DNA of 64,000 nucleotides from Arthrobacter sp. TMP15 (GTDB lineage: Bacteria > Actinomycetota > Actinomycetes > Actinomycetales > Micrococcaceae). Shown piece by piece: positions 55,466-63,641 of this stretch. Both the position numbers and the translations under genes were made by a program. The stretch lies in NCBI RefSeq assembly GCF_039529835.1, contig NZ_CP154262.1, positions 1,116,001 through 1,180,000 on the forward strand, read 5' to 3'. Positions within the stretch are counted from its first letter, which is position 1, and each line of letters opens with the position of its first letter. The notes under the pieces are model-generated. The model made no database searches. It was not told the DNA's origin and saw only the letters and a list, made by a program, of their open reading frames with translations.

Positions 55466-56455
55466 GTGGCTGAACTGACATACCGGCCCTGGCAGGATGG
55501 CGACGATCTAACGCTTCGGCAGCTGTGGGGTGACGCCGAATCCGCCCCAGCCGGGGCGTTCCGTGCCGCGCTGGCACCGGAGCAGGATAAAAACCCATGG
55601 CGACGCACCATAGTTGCCGAGGACCAGGGTATCCCTGTTGCGGCGGGCGTTGTTTATTCAACCAAGCTTCACCCGGCCCGCTTGTGGGCGTTCGTGGAAG
55701 TTGCCAAGGACCACCGCCGTGCTGGCGTGGGTGGAACTTTGCTAACCATGTTGCGCCGTGAAGTTGACGGCGCGCGTGCTGGCGGATTGGTCGGTACAGC
55801 GGCGTTGCGCACCAAAGTTGCCCCCGGCACAACCGGCGCGGGGTTTGCCGAGGCGATGGGGTTGGCTGTTCTGCAGCGAAACCGTGTGGTGGAGGTTGGC
55901 CCAGGGGCGTTGAAGCTGCCTATGTTTGGTGAGGGTACCGAGGAAGAAGCCACTGCCCGCGTGCAGGATCTGGCGACGGGTTCGGTGGAACTAACCGACA
56001 TTGTGGGCCGTTACTACGAGTCCGTGAACCGTTGGGATCCCACCGGACCGCTTAGTCCAGGTGTTGTGCAGCGGATGTTCTTGGATGACCTCACAGGTGC
56101 CCATGGCGCTCTGGTGCTGCGGGCGGAGCCGGCCAGCGCCTTTGGCACCGACGTGGCGCCCAGCAAGAAGGGTAAGATCCAGGCATTTGCGCTTAGCTAC
56201 TCGCAAGGCAGCATCGCTACTTCTGAAGAGGTGGCTGCTGCTGCCTCCGAGGTTTTTCTTGGTGTTGAGCCAACGCTGGAACACGAGGAGGCTGTCCAGG
56301 CCGTCTATGACCTGCTGGCCTTGATCACCCACCAATACCCCGTACTGGTGGAGCTTGACGATTCCATGGAGGCACTCTCGGCCGTGATCAACCCGATGAT
56401 TGCTGTGAATGCTGCCAAGGTGCGCGGAAGCGAAACGCTGGTCCTGGGGGAGTAG
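55466..56455 (+). CDS. GNAT family N-acetyltransferase, two-domain
   Basis: 329 residues from a GTG start. The N-terminal half is a GNAT domain: VEVAKDHRRAGVGGTLLTML (~78-97) is the acetyl-CoA loop. The C-terminal half (~160-329) is a second, degenerate GNAT-like domain. It starts 3 nt after glyS, so it is cotranscribed. The acceptor is unknown; a protein or aminoacyl substrate would fit the glyS context but is only inference. Confidence 0.87.
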   Translation: MAELTYRPWQDGDDLTLRQLWGDAESAPAGAFRAALAPEQDKNPWRRTIVAEDQGIPVAAGVVYSTKLHPARLWAFVEVAKDHRRAGVGGTLLTMLRREVDGARAGGLVGTAALRTKVAPGTTGAGFAEAMGLAVLQRNRVVEVGPGALKLPMFGEGTEEEATARVQDLATGSVELTDIVGRYYESVNRWDPTGPLSPGVVQRMFLDDLTGAHGALVLRAEPASAFGTDVAPSKKGKIQAFALSYSQGSIATSEEVAAAASEVFLGVEPTLEHEEAVQAVYDLLALITHQYPVLVELDDSMEALSAVINPMIAVNAAKVRGSETLVLGE

Positions 56456-56465
56456 CAGCCACCCA

Positions 56466-56516
56466 ACCTCCGTTGACATTGGAGATAATGACACCTCCAC
56501 CGCACCTATTGAAGGA
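56466..56516 (+). repeat. Family A repeat, copy 3
   Basis: The sequence begins CAACCTCCGTTGACATT, then GGAGATAATGACACCTCCAC and CGCACCTATTGAAGG. It matches the unit at 36846 at most core positions (GGAGATRATGACxCC...CCT.TTGA.GG). It is a single, diverged copy in the 74-nt gap between the GNAT and YibE/F genes. Confidence 0.7.
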
Positions 56517-56529
56517 TTGCTGAGCGCCC

Positions 56530-57843
56530 ATGGGCCATTCACACGGGCCAGTTGATGAAACGGGACTGACACGTCCGGAGCTGCGCCGCCGCAAGGCGGC
56601 GCGGCGCCGGGCCGTGGTGTTACTGAGCTGGATTTTAGGCCCCCTTGCGCTTTTGACTGCCGTTGCCATGGTCCTGATGTTCCCTGGCGCTGACACTGCG
56701 CCGCCTTCGGTGAACAGCCCTTATTCTGCCGCGCCGGGGGCCAGTATTGACTCCGGGACGGTGCAGCGCACGGCGACTGAAGACTGTGCGGTGAGCTCAA
56801 GCGGGAATCCGGGCAGTAGCTGCTTCATTGCCTACACCGTTGTGAAGGGTCTTGGCGAGGTTCCCGTGTTGGTCGGCTCCGACATTGTCCAAGCAGGTGG
56901 GGTCGATGCTGGGGACACCATCAGCTATTTGAACCTCTCCGGGTTGGCAGCTATTACCGGAGCCGATCATGTGGGGCCAACCTATGTGTTTATGGACTTT
57001 GTGCGCACAGTGCCCATGGGACTGTTGGCGCTGCTGTACGCGGTTGTGGTTGTTGCGGTGGCCAGGTGGCGCGGGTTGCGGGCCATGGTGGGGCTTGTTG
57101 GCGCGTTTGGTGTGCTGGCGTGGTTTGTTTTGCCAGCTTTAGCCCAGGGACAGTCGCCTCTTTGGGTAGCCCTGGTGGGATCCTCCGCCATCATGTTTGG
57201 TGTCCTGTATTTTGCTCATGGTTTTTCCGCCCGGACGTCCACCGCGTTATTGGGCACCCTGTTTGGTTTGGGTGTGACTGCCGGGCTGGCAGCCTGGGCA
57301 GTGGACGCTGCCGCCTTGACGGGAACTTCCGGACACAATGCGTACCAGTTGTTGAATATGACTGAAGGCATGTCCCTGTCGGGAATGATCTTGTGTGGGC
57401 TGGTCATTTCGGGTCTGGGAGTGCTCAATGACGTGACCATCACGCAGTCTTCGGCCGTCTGGGAGATGTATGAACTGGCCCCGCACACCAGCACCAGGGA
57501 TTTGTTCACCTCCGCCATGCGCATTGGCCGCGATCACATTGCCTCAACCGTCTACACGATCGCCTTCGCCTACGCCGGCAGTGCGTTGCCGGTGCTGCTG
57601 ATGGTCTCGCTCTACGATCAGCCGTTGCTCGGCGCCCTGACAGGTGTGGAGTTAGCGGAGGAGATCGTGCGGATTTTAGTTGGTTCCATCGGATTAGTGC
57701 TGGCCATACCGGTCACGACGGCGGTTGCGGTTGCCGTTGTGAAGGCAACGGGGCGTCCCGCGGCTATTGCGGTTGCGCCGTCAGTTCAGGCTGAAACCGT
57801 GCATGGTGAAGCGGCGAACCACCAGCTTGTGGAACATCGGTAG
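56530..57843 (+). CDS. YibE/F family membrane protein
   Basis: 437 residues. A basic cytoplasmic start (RRRKAARRRAVVL) precedes a first membrane helix near 30-50. About 90 extracytoplasmic residues with two Cys (DCAVSSSGNPGSSC) follow, then a multi-helix YibE/F region from ~150 (VFMDFVRTVPMGLLALLYAV) to ~420, including GLGVLNDVTITQSSAVWEM. This is a widespread membrane family of unknown function. Its last 63 nt overlap the 3' end of the FAD monooxygenase antisense. Confidence 0.9.
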   Translation: MGHSHGPVDETGLTRPELRRRKAARRRAVVLLSWILGPLALLTAVAMVLMFPGADTAPPSVNSPYSAAPGASIDSGTVQRTATEDCAVSSSGNPGSSCFIAYTVVKGLGEVPVLVGSDIVQAGGVDAGDTISYLNLSGLAAITGADHVGPTYVFMDFVRTVPMGLLALLYAVVVVAVARWRGLRAMVGLVGAFGVLAWFVLPALAQGQSPLWVALVGSSAIMFGVLYFAHGFSARTSTALLGTLFGLGVTAGLAAWAVDAAALTGTSGHNAYQLLNMTEGMSLSGMILCGLVISGLGVLNDVTITQSSAVWEMYELAPHTSTRDLFTSAMRIGRDHIASTVYTIAFAYAGSALPVLLMVSLYDQPLLGALTGVELAEEIVRILVGSIGLVLAIPVTTAVAVAVVKATGRPAAIAVAPSVQAETVHGEAANHQLVEHR

Positions 57844-58935
57844 CCGCAGGAGCGGCTGAAGGCCGGCGTGTCGAAGATGCAGGGCCGACGGCGGCAATGG
57901 CCGACCCAGCGCCATGTTAAGCCACGCTTGCCGTCCGGCACTGCGGGCCGCGGCCAGCCGGGTCCGCTCATATTTTTGCAGTAACAATCCAGTATTTTGC
58001 CCACGCAGTGCAGCCGTAATGATGGGCGCCAGTGCGGCAGCATCCAGCCATCCCAGATTCATACCCTGACCACCTATGGGGCTGATTTCATGGGCGGCGT
58101 CACCAACCAGGGCGGCCCGGCCCGCCACCATGGAAGTAGCCAGCCGGAAGCGGACACCAAAAGCGCTGAGCATGCTGTTTGCCTGCGGATCCAACTTAAC
58201 CCCGGTGCGCTTTTGGACAAGGGCTGCCAAGTCAGCCGCCGTTGCATCTTTCAATAAGGAATCGGTGTGGAGAACCCAGCGGCGCAGCCCCTCCGGAAGC
58301 GGAAAGGACTCGACGATTCCGGCAGGCTCTAAATGCAGCACAGCGGCACTGCCATCAGTCCCAGTGTCGGGAAAATCTCCCATCAAATACGTGTCCGGGT
58401 AATCACGGCCGCTAGTGGAAATGCCCAGTAGCCTCCTGACAGTCGAGTAGGCGCCGTCAGCGCCAATAACAAGTTTGGCCCGGTGTGATCTCAGCTCTTC
58501 CGCCTCGCCCTGGTGACCTGTAAGCGTGAGGAAAGTTCCGGCGTCGTACAGGGAATCCACACAAAATCCCCGCTCCAGGGCGGCCGGGTCCAGTTCCCTG
58601 ACCCGTGCCTCCAACAAAGCTTCGGTGCGGGCCTGTTTCAACGTGAGTACGAACGGCCATCGCTGGGACGCCTCTCCGAAAGAAAGCCGCGCCACCTGGT
58701 GCCCGCCGCTTCGGGCAATTCCTGCCGGGATGCGCACGCCCTCGGCCAGCATTGCCGACGCCACCTGGGCCTGGTCCAAGGCGGCAAGTGCTGGCGGGTG
58801 GATGCCTATGGCCCGTGAATGCAGGCTGGGTTCGTTGCGCTGCTCCAGAATCCGCACACTATGCCCCTCCTGCAACAGCAGCACGCCCAGGTACAACCCG
58901 ATGGGGCCAGCCCCCACAATCACAACATCAAACAT
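57781..58935 (-). CDS. FAD-dependent monooxygenase of the type III PKS operon
   Basis: 384 residues from ATG 58935, which overlaps the methyltransferase stop by 8 nt (ATGTTTGA); ATG 58944 is an alternative. Class A flavoprotein hydroxylase: Rossmann GAGPIGLYLG (~9-18), EQRNEPSLHSRAIGIHPP, DG motif VIGADGAYSTVRRLLG (~160-175) and GD motif AALVGDAAHEISPIGGQGMN (~270-290). It probably hydroxylates or oxidatively tailors the methylated polyketide made by the two upstream enzymes. Last gene of the three-gene operon. Confidence 0.92.
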   Translation of the reverse strand: MFDVVIVGAGPIGLYLGVLLLQEGHSVRILEQRNEPSLHSRAIGIHPPALAALDQAQVASAMLAEGVRIPAGIARSGGHQVARLSFGEASQRWPFVLTLKQARTEALLEARVRELDPAALERGFCVDSLYDAGTFLTLTGHQGEAEELRSHRAKLVIGADGAYSTVRRLLGISTSGRDYPDTYLMGDFPDTGTDGSAAVLHLEPAGIVESFPLPEGLRRWVLHTDSLLKDATAADLAALVQKRTGVKLDPQANSMLSAFGVRFRLATSMVAGRAALVGDAAHEISPIGGQGMNLGWLDAAALAPIITAALRGQNTGLLLQKYERTRLAAARSAGRQAWLNMALGRPLPPSALHLRHAGLQPLLRLPMFHKLVVRRFTMHGFSLN

Positions 58936-59722
58936 GCGCAGCAACGGGAGAGTAAAGCATTAAAATACGGTACGGAAAAGCCGTCTTGACCCGCCATCCC
59001 GGCGGCAGGACGGCGCGCATTTCGGAACCGGTGTAACTGCGCCTAATGGAGGTCAGCCCGTCACGCCGGATGAAAGACCCGGGGAAGAACGGCAGCGTGG
59101 CTAGTGAGAAGGCTGCGTAGGCCAGTGGACTGCGGACAATGTCGCTATGGATCACCGCCTGCCTCGCCAAAACGGCAGAATCAGTCAGCAAGCCCTGCAA
59201 CTCGGCTCGGGTGAGGTGGTGGATCATGTGGTTGGAAATAACGAAATCAAACACCGCACCATCAGCAACCAACTCGCTGCTGTGAACGCGCCGGAAACTC
59301 ACGCTCTGGTTACCTACCGGCTCCGTATCTGCTGGCTGGTTGGCAACGTTGGCCCGGGCGAAGTCAATGGCCCGCGCGTCGGGATCGATGGCCGTGATGT
59401 GCAGCTGCAGCCCGTCGCGTGCCGCCCAACGGACAAGGGCGCCGGCAATGTCTCCGCCCCCGCAGCCAATGTCCAAAAGAGTTGTGGGGTGCCATGGTGA
59501 AAGCAGCGCTCTGATGTGTTGTTTGTAAACCCCGTGCCAGCGAGAAACAACACTATTAATCAGCGGAAACTGAGCGTAGGTGCGGGTCAGTGCACCAGGA
59601 TCGCAATCAGGCTTGTCCATTTCCTCAAGTGCATGCTCGTCCCTGGCGGCTAAAAAACGGTGCTGTCGGCCAGGAATCTGCCGACTGTAAGACTGCCCAG
59701 GCTCAGGAGGGATGCTAGTCAT
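58928..59722 (-). CDS. SAM-dependent methyltransferase of the type III PKS operon
   Basis: 264 residues from ATG 59722; the longer frame lies inside the PKS gene. The start overlaps the PKS stop by 8 nt (ATGACTAG). Class I Rossmann methyltransferase: motif I LLDIGCGGGDIAG (~80-92), motif II region ITAIDPDARAIDFARAN (~108-124), and DFVISNHMIHHL (~170) as the post-II/III region. It probably O- or C-methylates the polyketide product. Strong coupling to PKS and monooxygenase supports a single biosynthetic pathway. Confidence 0.92.
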   Translation of the reverse strand: MTSIPPEPGQSYSRQIPGRQHRFLAARDEHALEEMDKPDCDPGALTRTYAQFPLINSVVSRWHGVYKQHIRALLSPWHPTTLLDIGCGGGDIAGALVRWAARDGLQLHITAIDPDARAIDFARANVANQPADTEPVGNQSVSFRRVHSSELVADGAVFDFVISNHMIHHLTRAELQGLLTDSAVLARQAVIHSDIVRSPLAYAAFSLATLPFFPGSFIRRDGLTSIRRSYTGSEMRAVLPPGWRVKTAFPYRILMLYSPVAAHV

Positions 59723-61016
59723 GATTTGCCGGAACCGCTGCAGGGGCAGCGGGTGTTGAGCCTGGGGTAAACTCCGCATCCAATCCGGTTGCTTCCTCCT
59801 GAGCTGATGCCGATTGCGCGGACACCGTCTGTTCGGCAGTGTTCTGAACCATCTCAGGCTGCACCGACTCAGGTAGCACTGCCAGGCGGGGATCAACTTT
59901 GGTAAAGAGTCCCGTCTCCACTGTCAGGCCCGGGCCAAAGGCCATGCCGCAAATGGTTTCGCGCATTTGCTCGGCCGGCTGCTCCAGGATGTATTTAAGG
60001 ACGAACATGACTGTTGCACTGCTCATGTTCCCATAATTTCTCAGCGTCTCCCGGGCAGGGAGCAGTTGTTCGTGCGTAAGTTCCAGTTTTGCTGCTACCT
60101 TATCCAGGATGCTTCGCCCGCCTGGGTGGATGGCCCAGTGCCTGATGCTGCTGTAAGGCAGATCGGCCAACTCCGGTGCACGGGCGAGTAAGGGTTCCAG
60201 CGCACCCACAATATGCTCGTCAATGATTTTGGGTACATAAGTATCCAACACCATTTCAAAACCGTGGTCACCAATGTTCCACGCCATCGAGTCTTCTCCC
60301 ACAGGTGTCAGCACTGTCTCAAAGAAATCAAGTTCAATAACAGGCTCAGAAGACGCCAGCTCGCGAGCCGTGACAAGTGCGCCGGCGGCGCCATCGGCAA
60401 ATAGTGAAGAGCCCATGATGGTGTCGGGGTCATTGGAGGTGCGCACATGCAGTGAACAGAGTTCCACCGAAACCACCAGGACCACGGCGTTGGGGTCGGC
60501 CTCGCAAAACGCCTTAGCGGCTCGCAATGCCGGGAAGGCTGCATAGCAACCCATGAAGCCTAGGTGATAACGCTGCGTTGCAGGGCTGAGCCCCAGGGCC
60601 CGCACAATCTTGTAGTCCGGGCCGGGGTTGAAGAAGCCCGTGCAAGAGACCGTCACGACGTGGGTGATCTCTGCTGCGGAAATTTCAGGGCAGGCTGCAA
60701 CAGTTTTCTGTGCTGCCTCAATGAACAGGGCCGTAGCTTGTTCCGCGAAGAGGTCATTGCGAGCCTTGGTGCCCGGGTTGAGCAACAGGCCAGTCTCGCC
60801 GTCGTAAAACATTGGATCAGGGCCGTGGGAATCCAAGCTCATCTCAGCCACCGCCGTATGGCGGGTGTCAATGGCTGCCGAATCAAAACATGTTCGCACC
60901 AAACGTTGACCTAGCCTTGTCAACCCCGGTTGGTTGGCGAAGACGTCCCGGGCCTGCTCCTGGATCAGGATGGTGGGCGGAACAGCAATTTCAAGGGACC
61001 TCAAGGTGACCGTCAT
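59715..61016 (-). CDS. Type III polyketide synthase (chalcone-synthase-like)
   Basis: 433 residues. A thiolase-fold homodimeric enzyme that condenses malonyl-CoA units on an acyl-CoA starter. The Cys-His-Asn triad is visible: Cys in LGFMGCYAAFPALRAA (~155-170), His in RHWAIHPGGRSILD (~300) and Asn in LRNYGNMSSATVMFVL (~335). The VSCTGFFNPG strand is also typical. A ~60-residue Ala/Ser/Glu-rich C-terminal tail (from about 370) exceeds the usual length. It is the first gene of a leftward operon with 8-nt overlaps to the methyltransferase and monooxygenase. The product class may be an alkylresorcinol, alkylpyrone or naphthol; sequence alone does not say. Confidence 0.93.
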   Translation of the reverse strand: MTVTLRSLEIAVPPTILIQEQARDVFANQPGLTRLGQRLVRTCFDSAAIDTRHTAVAEMSLDSHGPDPMFYDGETGLLLNPGTKARNDLFAEQATALFIEAAQKTVAACPEISAAEITHVVTVSCTGFFNPGPDYKIVRALGLSPATQRYHLGFMGCYAAFPALRAAKAFCEADPNAVVLVVSVELCSLHVRTSNDPDTIMGSSLFADGAAGALVTARELASSEPVIELDFFETVLTPVGEDSMAWNIGDHGFEMVLDTYVPKIIDEHIVGALEPLLARAPELADLPYSSIRHWAIHPGGRSILDKVAAKLELTHEQLLPARETLRNYGNMSSATVMFVLKYILEQPAEQMRETICGMAFGPGLTVETGLFTKVDPRLAVLPESVQPEMVQNTAEQTVSAQSASAQEEATGLDAEFTPGSTPAAPAAVPANHD

Positions 61017-61507
61017 AGTCCATTCTTATGGTTTGAGAGCACAGAACACAATGCCGGTTCGGCGGTGCACCCAGTGATTCGTGGTTCACCATCCCTGTGG
61101 CCTAGAATTGCAAGGACGCCCGGATTTCTCCTGAAACTCTTTCAAGGGCGCGCGCTACGCCCAACGGGGCATTAGATAGTTGGAGGTGAGCCGGACTCAT
61201 GGATGACGGACAAAGTCGATCTACCACACCGCCCGAGCCTCGCTTTCGCCAGTGGGAAAAAGCCCCTCATAATCCTTAAACATCGTGATGACCCACGGTA
61301 ATTTTTCGTGTTCTAGGTCATTGCTGAGAAGGTGCACGAGTTAACTGAACTACTAGTTCAGTGGGTAGTCCCTCTAGGCCATGGGTTCTTGCGGTAGCAG
61401 CCTCAGCGCACCACACCACCACACAATTCTTTGCAGACGTCCTTTCAGCGCGCCGCGGTTTCCGCTGAGGCTAGAGAACGGATGCACTCACCGGAGGGAA
61501 CCGGACA
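61017..61507. other. Long intergenic region between the PKS operon and mgtE
   Basis: The 491-nt gap between divergent genes must hold the PKS promoter and the mgtE leader. I see a perfect 19-bp palindrome at 61344-61362 (listed separately), a run of CCACACCACCACACAA, and GGAGGG before mgtE. I looked for a magnesium (M-box) aptamer and did not recognise its conserved core. Confidence 0.5.
61344..61362. promoter_or_regulatory. 19-bp palindrome upstream of mgtE
   Basis: ACTGAACTA-C-TAGTTCAGT is perfectly symmetrical. It lies about 145 nt upstream of mgtE and 330 nt upstream of the PKS start. The 12-mer ACTAGTTCAGTG recurs at 46641-46652 in front of the metY riboswitch. It looks like a dimeric regulator site; no regulator is identified. 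Confidence 0.45.
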
Positions 61508-62866
61508 ATGATTAAATACCCCGTCCAGACGTTTGACGACAGCGCCGATCTGCTCAGCCGTGCCTTGGGCGCCCATGACCTGGCCGCCGTCTCGCAGGCG
61601 TTGTTGCCGTTGAACGTCAACGAGACACTGGATCAGTTGGAACGGCTAAACACCGTGGAGCGGGCAGTGGCCTACCGTACCCTACCCAAGGGCCGTGCGA
61701 TCGAGATTTTTGAGCGCCTTGACGCCGCGCTTCAGGCAGATTTAGTAGCCGGGCTCCAGGAAGCGGACGTTGCTGAAGTTTTCGCCAAGCTGAGCCCGGA
61801 TGACCGTGTGGCGTTGATCGATGAACTCCCGGCATCGGTTGCCAACCGGCTAATTTTAGGGCTGGATGAGAGGCAACGTGCACTGACAAGCACAGTGCTT
61901 GGCTACGCGCAGGGAGCCGTTGGGCGCTACATGTCACCTGAATTTGTGACAACGCACCCGCAACTGAACATCCGCGAAACCTTTGCCCGGGTACGCTCGC
62001 ATCTCGATGACGCTGAAAGTGTCTACACCATTCCTGTCACCGACACCGGCCGGCACCTGGTTGGTGTGCTCTCCCTGCGTGACGTTTTACGGGCCGATGA
62101 CTCGGCGCTTGTAGCGGAAATCATGAAGAAGCCCTTGAGCTTCCCCGCCACGCAAAGCGCCGAAGAAGCCGCACGTTACTGCGCCGATGCCAAGGTCCTG
62201 GTGCTGCCCATTGTTGACGCCGAGGACCGTCTAGTGGGCATTCTGACAGTGGATGACGCCCTGCAGATCCTTGAGGATGCAGAAACCGAAGATGCGGCCC
62301 GCTCCGGTGGCACCGAACCGTTGCGCCGCCCATATTTGGCCACCCCGGTCTCTAATATTGTCCGCGCCAGGGTGGTGTGGCTTCTGGTGCTGGCGGTGGG
62401 TGCCACGCTGACGGTGCAGGTCATAGGCGCCTTTGAAGCGACTCTTGAACAACAGGTTGTGCTCTCACTGTTTATCCCTTTGCTGATAGGGACCGGCGGT
62501 AACACCGGCAACCAGGCGGCCACAACCATTACGCGTGCACTGGCGTTGGGCGATGTCCGTCCCCGGGATTTCCTGAAAGTCTTTGCCCGCGAGGTGCGTG
62601 TGGGGGCGTTCCTGGGACTGCTGCTCGGCTCCTTGGGCTTTGCGATCGCCTCATTGGTGTTCACTGTGCCGATGGGCTTGGTCATTGGGCTGACGTTGTT
62701 GGGTGTGTGCACCATGGCCGCTAGCATCGGCGGGTTGATGCCGCTGCTAGGCAAGGCTGTCAGGGCCGATCCGGCAGTGTTTTCCAACCCGTTCATTTCC
62801 ACGTTTGTCGATGCGGCCGGGTTGATCATTTACTTCCTGATCGCCACCAGCATCCTCGGGCTGTAG
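61508..62866 (+). CDS. mgtE: Magnesium transporter MgtE
   Basis: 452 residues with GGAGGG about 9 nt before ATG 61508. The N domain (helical superhelix, 1-130) is followed by a CBS pair (~135-265: SPEFVTTHPQLNIRETFARV, TIPVTDTGRHLVGVLSL, ILTVDDALQILEDAE). Five membrane helices follow, with the family motif PLLIGTGGNTGNQAATT (~325). It imports Mg2+; the N and CBS domains close the pore when cytosolic Mg2+ is high. Ends at a strong terminator. Confidence 0.96.
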   Translation: MIKYPVQTFDDSADLLSRALGAHDLAAVSQALLPLNVNETLDQLERLNTVERAVAYRTLPKGRAIEIFERLDAALQADLVAGLQEADVAEVFAKLSPDDRVALIDELPASVANRLILGLDERQRALTSTVLGYAQGAVGRYMSPEFVTTHPQLNIRETFARVRSHLDDAESVYTIPVTDTGRHLVGVLSLRDVLRADDSALVAEIMKKPLSFPATQSAEEAARYCADAKVLVLPIVDAEDRLVGILTVDDALQILEDAETEDAARSGGTEPLRRPYLATPVSNIVRARVVWLLVLAVGATLTVQVIGAFEATLEQQVVLSLFIPLLIGTGGNTGNQAATTITRALALGDVRPRDFLKVFAREVRVGAFLGLLLGSLGFAIASLVFTVPMGLVIGLTLLGVCTMAASIGGLMPLLGKAVRADPAVFSNPFISTFVDAAGLIIYFLIATSILGL

Positions 62867-62883
62867 AGGAGAACTTCCGCTCT

Positions 62884-62950
62884 AAAAAAGTACGACGGCG
62901 GTTTCCCCCACCTTCCATAGGGAAGGCCGAGGGAACCGCCGCCGTTTTTT
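62884..62950. terminator. Bidirectional terminator after mgtE
   Basis: GGCGGTTTCCC near 62897-62907 pairs with GGGAACCGCC near 62931-62940 (one bulged T), with an inner CCTTCC/GGAAGG hairpin. An A run (AAAAAAG) lies on the 5' side and GTTTTTTAG on the 3' side, so it can end both mgtE and the leftward TetR transcript. Confidence 0.88.
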
Positions 62951-63004
62951 AGATGCCGTTTTCTAGATTCTGAGCGCTATGTCAACGATGTGGGTGAGCC
63001 GGGA

Positions 63005-63577
63005 TTATTCCGCCAGCTGGCCTGAGAACAGGAACAAGATGGCGGCAGATACTTCGTCGGCGGGAGTGTCCGAGCTAAAAAGTAGCCATTCCAGCCCGCT
63101 CACCAGCGTGGCCCCAAAAATACCGCCAGCCATCAGCAACCTGCTGCCCTCGGAAGTTCCCGGTGGGACTAAGGGGAGCAAGGCAGCACCAATCTCTGTT
63201 ACTGCCTCTCGACGCAGCACCGAGACGGCATCCTGCCATGCCCTGTCGGTGCGAAAAATTTCTGCCGCCATCATTTTTGCCAGGGGCCGATTCTCTGCGA
63301 TCAACATCAGCATGTCCGTGACCATGGCGTCAATGGCGCCAAAGCCGGTGCTCGATTGACGGGCCTGACGCAGTGTCTGGGAAAGCGAACTGACACCGGT
63401 TGTCAGCAACTCCTCAAAAAGTTTGTCTTTGGATGAGAAGTTGTAATAGACACTGCCCTTGGCCACCCCGGCCCGCTCAGCCACCTGGTCCATGGTGGTG
63501 CCGGATATCCCGTGCAGCGCACCGAGCTCCAACGCGGCAGCCAAAATGGCTTGTTTGGTGGCTGAGATGCGGGGCAC
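63005..63577 (-). CDS. TetR family transcriptional regulator
   Basis: 190 residues from a GTG start. The HTH is clear (TKQAILAAALELGALHGISG, then MDQVAERAGVAKGSVYYNFS, SKDKLFEEL). The ligand domain follows and is typical of TetR_C-type folds. It is downstream of and on the same strand as the YhgE/Pip-type gene, 64 nt away, so it probably regulates that efflux-like membrane protein. The ligand is unknown. Confidence 0.92.
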   Translation of the reverse strand: MPRISATKQAILAAALELGALHGISGTTMDQVAERAGVAKGSVYYNFSSKDKLFEELLTTGVSSLSQTLRQARQSSTGFGAIDAMVTDMLMLIAENRPLAKMMAAEIFRTDRAWQDAVSVLRREAVTEIGAALLPLVPPGTSEGSRLLMAGGIFGATLVSGLEWLLFSSDTPADEVSAAILFLFSGQLAE

Positions 63578-63641
63578 GGGATTCCTTTGTTTCTAGGGAT
63601 AAGACATATATGAGGGTAACGAATCAGTGCTGCAGGGCAGC

